64,000 bases of DNA, from assembly GCA_900768705.1 (NCBI GenBank), contig CAAGEB010000007.1:5799-69798 (forward strand). Direction: 5' to 3'. The first letter of the stretch is position 1. Each line of letters begins with the position of its first letter. Origin of the DNA: Oscillospiraceae bacterium (lineage in GTDB: Bacteria; Bacillota; Clostridia; Oscillospirales; Ruminococcaceae). The notes under the pieces are model-generated. The model did no database searches and was not told the DNA's origin. It saw only the letters and a program-made list of their open reading frames with translations. Of the stretch, positions 28,201-35,074 are shown piece by piece. The position numbers and the translations under genes are program-made.

Positions 28201-28755
28201 CCGGAATACAATATGATTTACTTCGATAACGGAATATCTCGTGATGATGATGTTCAGGCGGAGTTCTGCGAGAAAATGCTAAAAAATGACAATATTATAT
28301 CCATAACTATGAATGCAACCTCCTTGGCGTCCATTCACGATACTCTGAAAATAATGGATCTGGTGGTTATTGTTCTGATTGTATCGGCGGGAGCATTGGC
28401 TTTTGTCGTATTGTATAATCTAATTAATGTAAATATTACAGAGCGTATCCGTGAAATTGCAACGCTAAAGGTATTGGGATTTTACGACAGAGAGGTTTCC
28501 AGCTATATTTTCCGTGAAAATATTGTGCTTTCCCTGATGGGAGCGGCAGTGGGTCTGGGATTGGGCTATGCGCTGTGTATGTTTGTTATCAATACCGCCG
28601 AAATTGACGAAATGATGTTCGGACGGAGTATTCACTTGTTGTCCTTTGTGCTTGCTTTTGCGGTTACAATAGCGTTTTCGCTGATTGTAAATCTTATGAT
28701 GACAAAGGTATTGAAGAGGGTTAGTATGGTTGAATCGCTGAAATCCGTTGAATAA
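25225..28755 (+). CDS. FtsX-like ABC permease with a very long coiled-coil extracytoplasmic domain
   Basis: The 1176-residue protein has an N-terminal membrane segment (about residues 18-38) and a MacB-like periplasmic-type domain. A Glu/Lys/Gln/Ala-rich coiled coil of some 380 residues follows (about 260-640), with recurring LDEGKKQL, LADAKKEI and YNSGIQAL units. Two FtsX modules complete it (VFFLLVAGLVCLTTMSRM; later IVVLIVSAGALAFVVLYNLIN). The start is a TTG at 25225 placed 4 bases after AGGGTGAT; an upstream GTG (25216) overlaps that site. Pairs with the ATPase at 24450. The coiled coil should extend tens of nanometres into or across the wall, suggesting a mechanical or wall-spanning export role. 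Confidence 0.88.
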   Translation: MKAVNKNTFREIIKTKNRFLSILLICVIGVGFFSGVRATCGDMKVSANDYYDEHNLFDLRVVSTFGLTEDDVEAIKQIEGADTVVASKYTDMAVHYSDREYITRIFSEYDDNLNNIEIVDGREIQEAGECLINYSFLHDGMKVGDTVYLEDLSKADEFPLKYKEYKIAGIYTTPLYISKSQRGSTKIGDGAIDALMIVPEEDFTQDVYTEIYIKSEAMKAMQSYSDEYEKARDSLTDKLEAIGIDRSNIRYDEVIGKAQREIDDGEADLAQAKIDGQKELDDAKKELDEGKQKIEDGEAELSDAKAKIQDGKKQLSEAETKLADAKKEIESGKSELAENKTKLDDAKAELDSAKKQLDEGQKQLDEGKIKLDDSKKLLDEAQAEIDAKTSELTAGREQLEAAKAQYNSGKEQYDAAKQQLDLSEQQLLQAEELYGKDNPTLIKQREEFEAAKQQLEQTKLQLDAALEQITANEAVISAGEQQLAEAQKQVDEGTEQYNKGLAEYNEKAKLYENSKTQYEKGYAEYSDGLKQYNEGLQKITDGEADYNSGIQALEEKRTELEQGEKDYNQGLEDLEDAKQKYSDGLVEYNDGVEKYNKEIADAEKKLADAREKISDAGNAKWYIFSRDDNPGYTEYKMNAERIDKISAIFPVFFLLVAGLVCLTTMSRMVEEQRTQIGTLKALGYGRNAIMKHYMSYAVIAAAVGGVLGAAFGCILFPGVIMYAYSMMYNIQKIHFLYSPDNLIISIFSMTAAIALTVYFSCRKALRETPASLMRPKAPKAGKRIFLEKIPFIWNKFSFFSKVASRNLFRYKRRMFMTIVGIAGCTALSLTGFGLQNSINDIVDLQYNNIYLYSGFIAYNSEAKLSEVQSIYDDLLEYNPDTEYTQAMIKRYDTSRNENNCQVYVTCIKDTEVFEKFVNLHNRVSGEEYSISDGAVITEKAAKLLGADIGDEITLTVSDGVTKAIKISGITEQYVSHYLYISEELYKECFGTAPEYNMIYFDNGISRDDDVQAEFCEKMLKNDNIISITMNATSLASIHDTLKIMDLVVIVLIVSAGALAFVVLYNLINVNITERIREIATLKVLGFYDREVSSYIFRENIVLSLMGAAVGLGLGYALCMFVINTAEIDEMMFGRSIHLLSFVLAFAVTIAFSLIVNLMMTKVLKRVSMVESLKSVE

Positions 28756-28782
28756 ATCCGTAAGGCGGGAGGAGATGGGTAT

Positions 28783-29709
28783 ATGATTGAGGATATTTTA
28801 AAGTTTAATCTGAATGTGGATGAAGAGCTGACAATAAAGAGAAACAGGCTTTCGCCGCTTAATCCCGAAACCGATAAAAGAATAGCAATTGTCACGGGAA
28901 TACACGGAGATGAGCTGGAAGGACAGTATATCTGCTACGAGCTGGTAAAAAGAATTACCGCAAATATGAACTGTTTGAAGGGAACTGTGGATATTTACCC
29001 AACTATAAATCCACTGGGAATGGAATCTGTGTCCCGTGCGGCACCCACAACCGGACTGGATATGAACAGGGTTTTTACCGAGGGAGAATTAAGCTCTTTG
29101 TCGGAGCATATTGCACAGACCCTTGTAGAGGATATAAAGGGTGCGGAAATGTGCGTGGATATCCATGCAAGCAATATATTTATCCGTGAAATTCCTCAGG
29201 TGAGAATAGCTCCGGAATACAGCGACCGTCTTATGCATTGGGCAAAAATGCTTAACACAGATCTGGTATGGGTACACGAATCCGGCGCAGTGGGCGGAGG
29301 CTCTCTTGCAAATGCGCTGATAAACGAGAATGTTCCCACTCTGGTGGTGGAAATGGGGGTTGGCGGAAGGATAAATACTCAATACTGCGAGCAGCTTCTC
29401 CATGGAATTTTCAATCTTATGGCAAATCTCGGAATATGGAGTCAGCCGGAGCATGGTATAACGCATCCTATGGTTTCAACAGACGGTGCGGTTCATGTTT
29501 TACATGCAACGGACAGCGGAATATTCATTCCAAAGGCAGAGCATAATATGTGGCTGGAGGCAGGGAGAGTTATTGGCGAAATTGTAACTCCTATCACGGG
29601 TACGGTGGAGCAGGAAATAACCGCTCCGGTAAGCGGACTTATCTTCTCACTTCGTGAATATCCCATTGTATATGAAGGAAGCGTTATCGCCAGAATATTG
29701 AGTATGTGA
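28783..29709 (+). CDS. M14-family succinylglutamate desuccinylase/aspartoacylase-like zinc hydrolase
   Basis: The 308-residue protein has the zinc motif GIHGDELEGQY (His and Glu ligands), the third ligand in CVDIHAS, and the substrate-binding DMNR region AAPTTGLDMNRVFTEG. This is the AstE/AspA (PF04952) family, which cleaves acyl-amino acids. It ends with a biotinyl-like small domain (GRVIGEIVTPITGTVEQEI, APVSGLIFSLREYP). Start ATG 28783 follows GGGAGGAG by 9 bases. The immediate substrate is unknown. It lies 27 bases after the ABC permease and may be cotranscribed with it. Confidence 0.88.
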   Translation: MIEDILKFNLNVDEELTIKRNRLSPLNPETDKRIAIVTGIHGDELEGQYICYELVKRITANMNCLKGTVDIYPTINPLGMESVSRAAPTTGLDMNRVFTEGELSSLSEHIAQTLVEDIKGAEMCVDIHASNIFIREIPQVRIAPEYSDRLMHWAKMLNTDLVWVHESGAVGGGSLANALINENVPTLVVEMGVGGRINTQYCEQLLHGIFNLMANLGIWSQPEHGITHPMVSTDGAVHVLHATDSGIFIPKAEHNMWLEAGRVIGEIVTPITGTVEQEITAPVSGLIFSLREYPIVYEGSVIARILSM

Positions 29710-29711
29710 TT

Positions 29712-29790
29712 TTTAATGGCTTGTAAAGACCTATTACCTTACAGGCACGGATTAATCCACATTGCAGAGTATTGTTGAAATCCCCTGAAT
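29712..29790. repeat. dispersed intergenic repeat, copy B
   Basis: CCTATTACCTTACAGG and GGATTAATCCACATTGCA match copy A (5481-5520) over about 45 bases with few changes. The downstream blocks seen in copies A and C are missing. Confidence 0.7.
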
Positions 29791-29815
29791 ACCCGAATAA
29801 GGTTTTTTCAAAATA

Positions 29816-29848
29816 CAAAAATCCGGGAAGAGCGGTTCTTCCCGGATT
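29816..29848 (-). terminator. Rho-independent terminator after the GH27/zinc-ribbon genes
   Basis: AATCCGGGAAGA and TCTTCCCGGATT form a perfect 12-bp stem; reading the minus strand it is followed by TTTTTG. It also sits downstream of the plus-strand hydrolase. Confidence 0.85.
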
Positions 29849-29853
29849 GTATA

Positions 29854-30057
29854 TTATCTGAATAAAGAACACTTCCCGCTTTTGCGGTAATAATCAATGC
29901 GGGCTTGAATTACATCTCTTGTGGTATGATAATATGCCGCAAGGCAGTCAATGCAGAAAAATTCTCTTGCATTTCTGGAAATCAGCTTTTGATTTATGGC
30001 AATATCGTCACTGCCCAGCGGAGCTCCGCATTGCTTGCAGGTTTTCCAGTTTTCCAT
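29854..30057 (-). CDS. small zinc-ribbon protein translationally coupled to the alpha-galactosidase
   Basis: The 67-residue protein has CKQC (Cys7, Cys10) and CIDC (Cys35, Cys38), a zinc-ribbon pattern, followed by AAYYHTTRDVIQARIDYYRKSG and a final Cys63. Its ATG overlaps the stop codon of the GH27 gene by one base (TGATG), which indicates translational coupling. No function is known; RNA- or protein-binding by the ribbon is possible. A strong terminator follows 6 bases after the stop codon. Confidence 0.75.
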   Translation of the reverse strand: MENWKTCKQCGAPLGSDDIAINQKLISRNAREFFCIDCLAAYYHTTRDVIQARIDYYRKSGKCSLFR

Positions 30058-31265
30058 CAGAATTTAACAACCTTTGCTCTCAGCACCATGCAATCATGAG
30101 GCTTGATGATAGTGCAGAAACGCTCGGTGAAAAGACCAAGGTTTTTATGCTCCCAGCAATCGTAAAGCTCCAGACCTCTTCCCGAGGCATAGGGAATTCC
30201 CATATCCCAGAACTGGAGAGACATTTCACCGTTTCTGTCGCCGAAGTTGAAAATTCCGATACCGAAATCTCCGTTGGAAAGAGGCTTTACAAGTGCAAAA
30301 ACATTTTCGGGATTATTGAATTGTCTTATACAGTATGGTCCGCGACATTCAATATCCTGATTTATGGCAATTACATCCTTGTTTGTGAGGATATTGCGGG
30401 TAACTTCATTCATATTGCGGATATCGCAGCCTATCATAAGCGGACTGTTCATTACCGCCCAGAGAGAAAAATGAGTTCTGTATTCCGTGTCGGTGCAGCC
30501 GCCGATATGAGGAACTTCCACATTTTCGTCTTCACCGATAACATAAACTCCGTCCAGAGTGGAGTTTATCCAGTCGTTGTTGCTTCCTCCGTGCATTCCC
30601 ACAACCAGCATATCCATATCGTTGTGGCAGTAGTTTCCGCCGAAGGGCTGCTTGTCAATCTGTGACAGGGCGATTTTTTTGATCGATTCCCAGTTATCCT
30701 GAATATCGCCGGTGGAGCGGAAAAGCTGCGCTCCGCTTCCTCTTATCCAGCTGTAAACATCGTCGTTTCCCCAGTTGCAGGCGGAGAATACTATATCTCT
30801 TCCGCAGTTGCGAAGAGCGGCACTCATTCTTTTGTAGAGAACCTCTCCGGGAATGTGGTCGGGCTTGTAGCAATAGTCGTATTTCAGATAGTCAACGCCC
30901 CATTCCGCAAAGGTTTCTGCGTCCTGAAATTCATGCTCAAAGCTTCCCGGGTGTCCGCAGCAGGTATGAGTTCCCGCACAGCAGTGTATTCCCAGCTTCA
31001 GACCCTTGCTGTGAACATAATCCGCAACGTCTTTTATTCCATTGGGAAATTTCTCATGGTCGGGTTGAAGTCTGCCGTTTGCGTCCCGCTTTTTTTCGCT
31101 CCATGTGTCGTCAATAACCACATACTCGTAGCCTGCTTCACGCAGTCCTTGTGTGTCAAAGGCGTCTGCCGAGGATTTTATCAGATCCTCGGTTACATTC
31201 CAAGTAAAGGTATTCCAAGAGTTCCAGCCCATAGGCGGGGTAATGCCCAGAAATTTATCGTTCAT
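30057..31265 (-). CDS. GH27 alpha-galactosidase, cytoplasmic
   Basis: The 402-residue enzyme opens with GITPPMGWNSWNTF, the GH27 signature, then YVVIDDTW, and carries the nucleophile in GVDYLKYDYC (Asp130) and the acid/base in FRSTGDIQDNW (Asp187), with CXXC-like cysteines Cys95/96 and Cys102/103 in the loop. It hydrolyses terminal alpha-galactose from oligosaccharides such as melibiose and raffinose. No signal peptide, so uptake of the sugar must come first, yet no transporter gene is adjacent. Promoter at 31313-31341; a TCCC-AAAA-GGGA inverted repeat lies in its leader (31286-31300). Confidence 0.94.
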   Translation of the reverse strand: MNDKFLGITPPMGWNSWNTFTWNVTEDLIKSSADAFDTQGLREAGYEYVVIDDTWSEKKRDANGRLQPDHEKFPNGIKDVADYVHSKGLKLGIHCCAGTHTCCGHPGSFEHEFQDAETFAEWGVDYLKYDYCYKPDHIPGEVLYKRMSAALRNCGRDIVFSACNWGNDDVYSWIRGSGAQLFRSTGDIQDNWESIKKIALSQIDKQPFGGNYCHNDMDMLVVGMHGGSNNDWINSTLDGVYVIGEDENVEVPHIGGCTDTEYRTHFSLWAVMNSPLMIGCDIRNMNEVTRNILTNKDVIAINQDIECRGPYCIRQFNNPENVFALVKPLSNGDFGIGIFNFGDRNGEMSLQFWDMGIPYASGRGLELYDCWEHKNLGLFTERFCTIIKPHDCMVLRAKVVKF

Positions 31266-31312
31266 TTCTTCTTCTCCAATCTATATTCCCAAAAGGGATA
31301 ACTTTCAACATC

Positions 31313-31341
31313 ATTGTATCATATAGTTGAAAAAAATTCAA
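31313..31341 (-). promoter_or_regulatory. promoter of the GH27 gene
   Basis: TTGAAT (31341-31336) and TACAAT (31318-31313) on the minus strand, 17 bases apart. Confidence 0.75.
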
Positions 31342-31392
31342 GGTCTATAAAAATATTTGTATAAAGCGCAACAAATTCCCTGCGGAATTTTG

Positions 31393-31421
31393 TTGACAAA
31401 TACGGGATAATGACTTATAAT
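31393..31421 (+). promoter_or_regulatory. consensus sigma-A promoter of the small Cys-rich gene
   Basis: TTGACA (31393-31398) and TATAAT (31416-31421), 17-base spacer. Confidence 0.82.
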
Positions 31422-31445
31422 AATTATAATGAAGGAGGCGAAAAT

Positions 31446-31619
31446 ATGGCTGCAAACTGCGATGAATGCGTGAACTATTTTTATGACGACGAATATGAAT
31501 GCTATGTGTGTCTTGTAAATCTGGACGAAGACGAAATGTACAGATTTCTGAGGGGGAATACCAATAACTGTCCGTATTACAGCCCCGATGATGAATATAA
31601 GCTTGCAAGGAAGCAATAG
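31446..31619 (+). CDS. small cysteine-rich acidic protein (DUF6472-like)
   Basis: The 57-residue protein begins MAANCDECVNYFYDDEYECYVC with a CxxC and later Cys residues, then LDEDEMYRFLRGNTNNCPYY, resembling the short DUF6472-type proteins common in Clostridia. The ATG at 31446 follows AAGGAGG by 7 bases. An upstream in-frame ATG at 31410 lies inside the promoter and is rejected. Metal binding is likely given four or more Cys; the role is unknown. Strong own promoter suggests constitutive expression. Confidence 0.75.
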   Translation: MAANCDECVNYFYDDEYECYVCLVNLDEDEMYRFLRGNTNNCPYYSPDDEYKLARKQ

Positions 31620-31794
31620 TACCCTATCAAGAACTTTCACCGATTGGAAAAAATTCAGGCGGAAAATATTCATACTCTTGAACAAATATTCTCCAAAATA
31701 CTCAAATCAAGCTCGAATTTTATGGATTTTTTGTGCATAATAACAAAGAATAACGGTTGATTTTGTTTTATTATACAGATATTTGTGTAGATAC

Positions 31795-31823
31795 TTGCAA
31801 TTTTATGAAATAAAGTGTATAAT
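31795..31823 (+). promoter_or_regulatory. promoter of the glycogen phosphorylase gene
   Basis: TTGCAA (31795-31800) and TATAAT (31818-31823) with a 17-base spacer. Confidence 0.75.
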
Positions 31824-31829
31824 AAATAT

Positions 31830-31950
31830 ATAAATGGGTCTGAGTGTGCTCTTCTTTCAGACCCGAAAATCGTGTGTGAACAGGGCGGACTTCGGAGAAA
31901 GTATCGGGCTTTTATCCGTGGGACGACCCGGCAGAAAGGGGAATATAAAT
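31830..31950 (+). promoter_or_regulatory. structured 5' leader of the glycogen phosphorylase gene
   Basis: A 120-base leader follows the promoter. Its first part folds as GGGTCTGA (31835-31842) with TCAGACCC, and a second region can pair CGGGC with GCCCG-like strands around GTGGGACGACCCGG. Such a long folded leader suggests post-initiation control, but it matches no riboswitch class I recognise. Confidence 0.4.
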
Positions 31951-34347
31951 ATGGTATCACCTATGTCAAAGGATGAGCTGGTAAAACGGCTCAGCACTAT
32001 TCTGGAGTATGATTACAGAACCAGTGCCAAGGACGCAAATGTAACTCAGATTTATCGTGCGCTTTCCACTATCGTTGTGAATTATCTGAAAGAAAAGCGT
32101 CACGATTTTATGCACGACTGCAATTCCAAGGGAAGAAAACAGGTTTATTATCTTTCCATGGAATTCCTGATGGGACGCTCGCTGAAAACATCTCTGTATA
32201 ATTTGGGTATGCAGGACGAGGCAGCTGCCGCTCTTAAAGAAATCGGCGTGGATATCAATATGGTTTACGAAGAGGAGCCTGACGCAGGTCTTGGAAACGG
32301 CGGTCTGGGCAGACTGGCTGCCTGCTATATGGACGGTCTTGCTACCTGCGATTATCCCGCTACCGGCTATTCTATCCGTTATGAATACGGTATTTTCAAG
32401 CAGAAAATCGTTGACGGCTGGCAGACAGAGCTTCCCGATAACTGGCTTCCCGGCGGAGGCGCATGGCTTGTTCCCGTTCCCGATCAGGCGGTTGAGGTTC
32501 GTTTCGACGGTCAGATAAACGAGACATGGGAGGAAGGCTATCACCGTATCAATTATGTCAACTATAACAGCGTAAGTGCTGTACCCTATGATATGTATGT
32601 TTCCGGCTACGACAGCAAGGGCGTTTCCAAGCTGCGTCTGTGGAGTGCGGAATCCATGTCCTTCGATATGAATTCCTTCAACAAGGGTGATTATGCAAAC
32701 GCTCTCGGAGCAAACAATATCGCACATTCCATCTCTAAGGTACTGTACCCCAACGATAACCACGCAGAAGGCAAGGCTCTCCGTCTGCGTCAGCAGTACT
32801 TTATGTGTGCGGCTTCTATTGGCGATATCGTTATGCGCCACATGAAGGTTTACGGCACTCTGGACAATCTGCACGAGAAGATTGCAATTCACATCAACGA
32901 TACACACCCCACTCTTGCAATTCCCGAGCTTATGAGAATACTGCTTGACGAGTGCGGCTATGGTTGGGATCAGGCATGGCATATCGTTACAAATACTTTT
33001 GCCTATACAAACCACACCGTTATGGCGGAAGCACTTGAAAAGTGGGATCAGGGTCTTGTTGAGCAGATTCTTCCGAGAATTTACCAGCTTATCTGCGAGA
33101 TTAACCGCCGCTACTGCGAGGAGCTGTGGAGCAGAACCAACGACGGTGACAAGGTTTCCAGAATGTCCATCGTCCGTGATGGAAAAATCCACATGGCAAG
33201 CCTGTGCGTTGCCGCTTCTCACAGCGTAAACGGTGTTTCCAAGCTGCACAGCCAGATTATCAAGGACGATGTATTCCATCTCCAGTACCTTGATAATCCT
33301 CACCAGTTCAAGAATGTCACCAACGGTATTGCATATCGCCGTTGGCTGCTTCAAAGCAATCCCGGTCTGACCGATCTGCTCAGCGAATGCATTGGCGAGG
33401 GCTTTAAGAAGGACGCTTCCGAGCTGATTAAGTTCCAGGTATTTGCAAATGATTCCTCCGTTCTTGACCGCCTTGGCAAAATCAAGCGTCAGAATAAGGA
33501 GCATTTTGCGGAGTATGTCGAAAAGACTATCGGTACAAAGCTGAACCTTGACAGTATCTTTGATGTTCAGGTAAAGCGTCTGCATGAGTATAAGCGTCAG
33601 CAGCTCAATGCAATGAATATCATTGCCGATTATAACTACCTCAAGCAGAATCCCAATGCGGACTTTGTTCCCAAGACCTATATCTTCGCTTCAAAGGCTG
33701 CTCCCGGATATTATATTGCAAAGCAGATTATCAAGATGATCTGGTGCATCGGCGAGGAAATTAAGCACGATCCCGTTATCCGTGAAAAGCTCTCCGTTGT
33801 ATTCCTCGAGGATTATCGTGTAACGCTGTCTGAAATACTTATGCCTGCCGCAGAAATTTCCGAGCAGATTTCCCTTGCGGGAACAGAGGCTTCCGGTACC
33901 GGTAATATGAAGCTTATGCTTAACGGTGCGCTGACAGTGGGTACATACGACGGTGCGAATGTGGAAATTCACGAGGCTGTGGGAACCGATAACATCTTTA
34001 TATTCGGTATGAGAACCAACGAAGTTAACGAGCTTCGTATGAAGGGATATAATCCTCAGTCCTATATCGACCAGAATCCCGTTATTTCCAATGTTCTTCA
34101 GAGAATGTACAACGGAATCAACGGTGCTACCTTTGATGAGGTTGCCAACTCTATAAAGAACAAGGATTTCTATATGGCTTTGGCAGATTTCGACAGCTAC
34201 CGGGGAACACAGAACTACATCAGCCAGGTTTACAAGCACCCCGGCGACTGGAACAGAAAGTCGCTGATGAACATTGCCGGCGCAGGACGCTTCTCCGCAG
34301 ACAGAGCTGTTCAGGATTACGCAAGAGACATCTGGAATTTGAAGTAA
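31951..34347 (+). CDS. glgP: glycogen/starch/alpha-glucan phosphorylase
   Basis: The 798-residue enzyme has ARGRKQVYYLSMEFLMGR-like opening (GRKQVYYLSMEFLMGRSL), GNGGLGRLAACYMD, the VKRLHEYKRQQLN motif and the PLP-lysine motif EASGTGNMKLMLNGALTVGT. It releases glucose-1-phosphate from alpha-1,4-glucans in the cytosol. The ATG at 31951 follows GAAAGGGG; an in-frame ATG at 31834 lies at the transcription start and has no ribosome binding site. With the GH13 enzyme at 35075 it forms a storage- or maltodextrin-breakdown block. Confidence 0.97.
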   Translation: MVSPMSKDELVKRLSTILEYDYRTSAKDANVTQIYRALSTIVVNYLKEKRHDFMHDCNSKGRKQVYYLSMEFLMGRSLKTSLYNLGMQDEAAAALKEIGVDINMVYEEEPDAGLGNGGLGRLAACYMDGLATCDYPATGYSIRYEYGIFKQKIVDGWQTELPDNWLPGGGAWLVPVPDQAVEVRFDGQINETWEEGYHRINYVNYNSVSAVPYDMYVSGYDSKGVSKLRLWSAESMSFDMNSFNKGDYANALGANNIAHSISKVLYPNDNHAEGKALRLRQQYFMCAASIGDIVMRHMKVYGTLDNLHEKIAIHINDTHPTLAIPELMRILLDECGYGWDQAWHIVTNTFAYTNHTVMAEALEKWDQGLVEQILPRIYQLICEINRRYCEELWSRTNDGDKVSRMSIVRDGKIHMASLCVAASHSVNGVSKLHSQIIKDDVFHLQYLDNPHQFKNVTNGIAYRRWLLQSNPGLTDLLSECIGEGFKKDASELIKFQVFANDSSVLDRLGKIKRQNKEHFAEYVEKTIGTKLNLDSIFDVQVKRLHEYKRQQLNAMNIIADYNYLKQNPNADFVPKTYIFASKAAPGYYIAKQIIKMIWCIGEEIKHDPVIREKLSVVFLEDYRVTLSEILMPAAEISEQISLAGTEASGTGNMKLMLNGALTVGTYDGANVEIHEAVGTDNIFIFGMRTNEVNELRMKGYNPQSYIDQNPVISNVLQRMYNGINGATFDEVANSIKNKDFYMALADFDSYRGTQNYISQVYKHPGDWNRKSLMNIAGAGRFSADRAVQDYARDIWNLK

Positions 34348-34368
34348 TTTAATTGTACTGAATAACAC

Positions 34369-34397
34369 TTTTCTCCCCCTTTTTTTGGGGGAGAAAA
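34369..34397 (+). terminator. strong hairpin after glgP, probable terminator
   Basis: TTTTCTCCCCC pairs with GGGGGAGAAAA around a loop of seven T. The T-rich loop and poor T-run after the stem make it atypical. Confidence 0.55.
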
Positions 34398-34416
34398 ATT
34401 GTAAATTGGAGGTTTT

Positions 34417-34869
34417 ATGAAATTAGCAGAGGCACTTAATTTAAGAGCGGATATTGCGAAGAGAATAAGTCAGCTGAGTGTGCGGCTTCAAAATAATGCG
34501 CTCGTTCAGGAGGGAGAAGAGCCGGCTGAAAACCCCAATGAGCTTCTTGCGGAATTGAATGGTTTGATTGCGCAGCAGGAAGAGCTGATAGGCAGGATAA
34601 ACCTTACCAATGCAAAAACCGTTTCCGAGAGCAAGACGCTGACGGAAATGATTGCTCATAAGGACTGCTTGAGAACAAAAATCGATGTTATCAGAGAATT
34701 TCTGAATGCAGCCTCACAGACAGTCAGACGAGGACTCCGCACGGAAATTAAGATTTACAGCACGGTGCAGGTTTCGGTTTTAAGAAAGCAGGTTGACGGA
34801 TTGGAAAAGGAATTCCGTGAGACCGATGTGAAAATTCAGGCTCTTAACTGGAATACGGAATTAATCTGA
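34417..34869 (+). CDS. DIP1984-family protein (septicolysin-like)
   Basis: The 150-residue helical protein has MKLAEALNLRADIAKRISQL near the start, LIGRINLTNAKT in the middle and KIYSTVQVSVLRKQVD towards the end. These are the conserved blocks of the DIP1984 family, sometimes labelled septicolysin; the function is not established. It is probably a coiled-coil oligomer. The ATG at 34417 follows TTGGAGGTTTT. It is separated from glgP only by the hairpin and is followed by a structured non-coding region. Confidence 0.85.
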   Translation: MKLAEALNLRADIAKRISQLSVRLQNNALVQEGEEPAENPNELLAELNGLIAQQEELIGRINLTNAKTVSESKTLTEMIAHKDCLRTKIDVIREFLNAASQTVRRGLRTEIKIYSTVQVSVLRKQVDGLEKEFRETDVKIQALNWNTELI

Positions 34870-34880
34870 TTATTTTGAGT

Positions 34881-35047
34881 GCGGCGACGGGCGAGCGCTG
34901 CCTCTTGTCGGGTTGAGGAATAACCCGGCTTTTGGCTGCACTTCGGAGCAAGTGCGGGGTTCGACTCCCCATGTTATAACTATGCTCAAAAAAGTAACAA
35001 GCGCATTTTTACTGTTAATTTTACTGCCACAGCGCTGACGTCATCGC
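34881..35047 (+). ncRNA. structured non-coding element of unknown class
   Basis: The ends pair with each other over 167 bases: GCGGCGACG (34881-34889) with CGTCATCGC (35039-35047), one mismatch and one G-U, then AGCGCTG (34894-34900) with CAGCGCT (35030-35036). Inside are three local hairpins. They are GTCGGGTT/AACCCGGC (34907-34929), GCACTT/AAGTGC (34938-34955) and GGGG-TTCGACT-CCCC (34956-34970). The last resembles a tRNA T-arm, but no acceptor stem or anticodon arm can be built, so it is not a tRNA. The GGTTCGACTCC hairpin recalls parts of transposon-derived RNAs (HEARO/omega RNA), which is only a suggestion. It ends 27 bases before the GH13 start codon. Confidence 0.5.
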
Positions 35048-35074
35048 AGGGTGGGATAGGGGAGATTTTTTATT

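Noticed and set aside
31966..33585. long open frame of 539 codons on the minus strand across glgP
   Set aside because: It is antisense to a highly conserved phosphorylase, has no ribosome binding site and no recognisable protein.
34950..34990. tRNA-like T-arm GGGG-TTCGACT-CCCC
   Set aside because: No matching acceptor stem, D-arm or anticodon arm can be formed with upstream sequence; it fits better as part of the structured element at 34881-35047.
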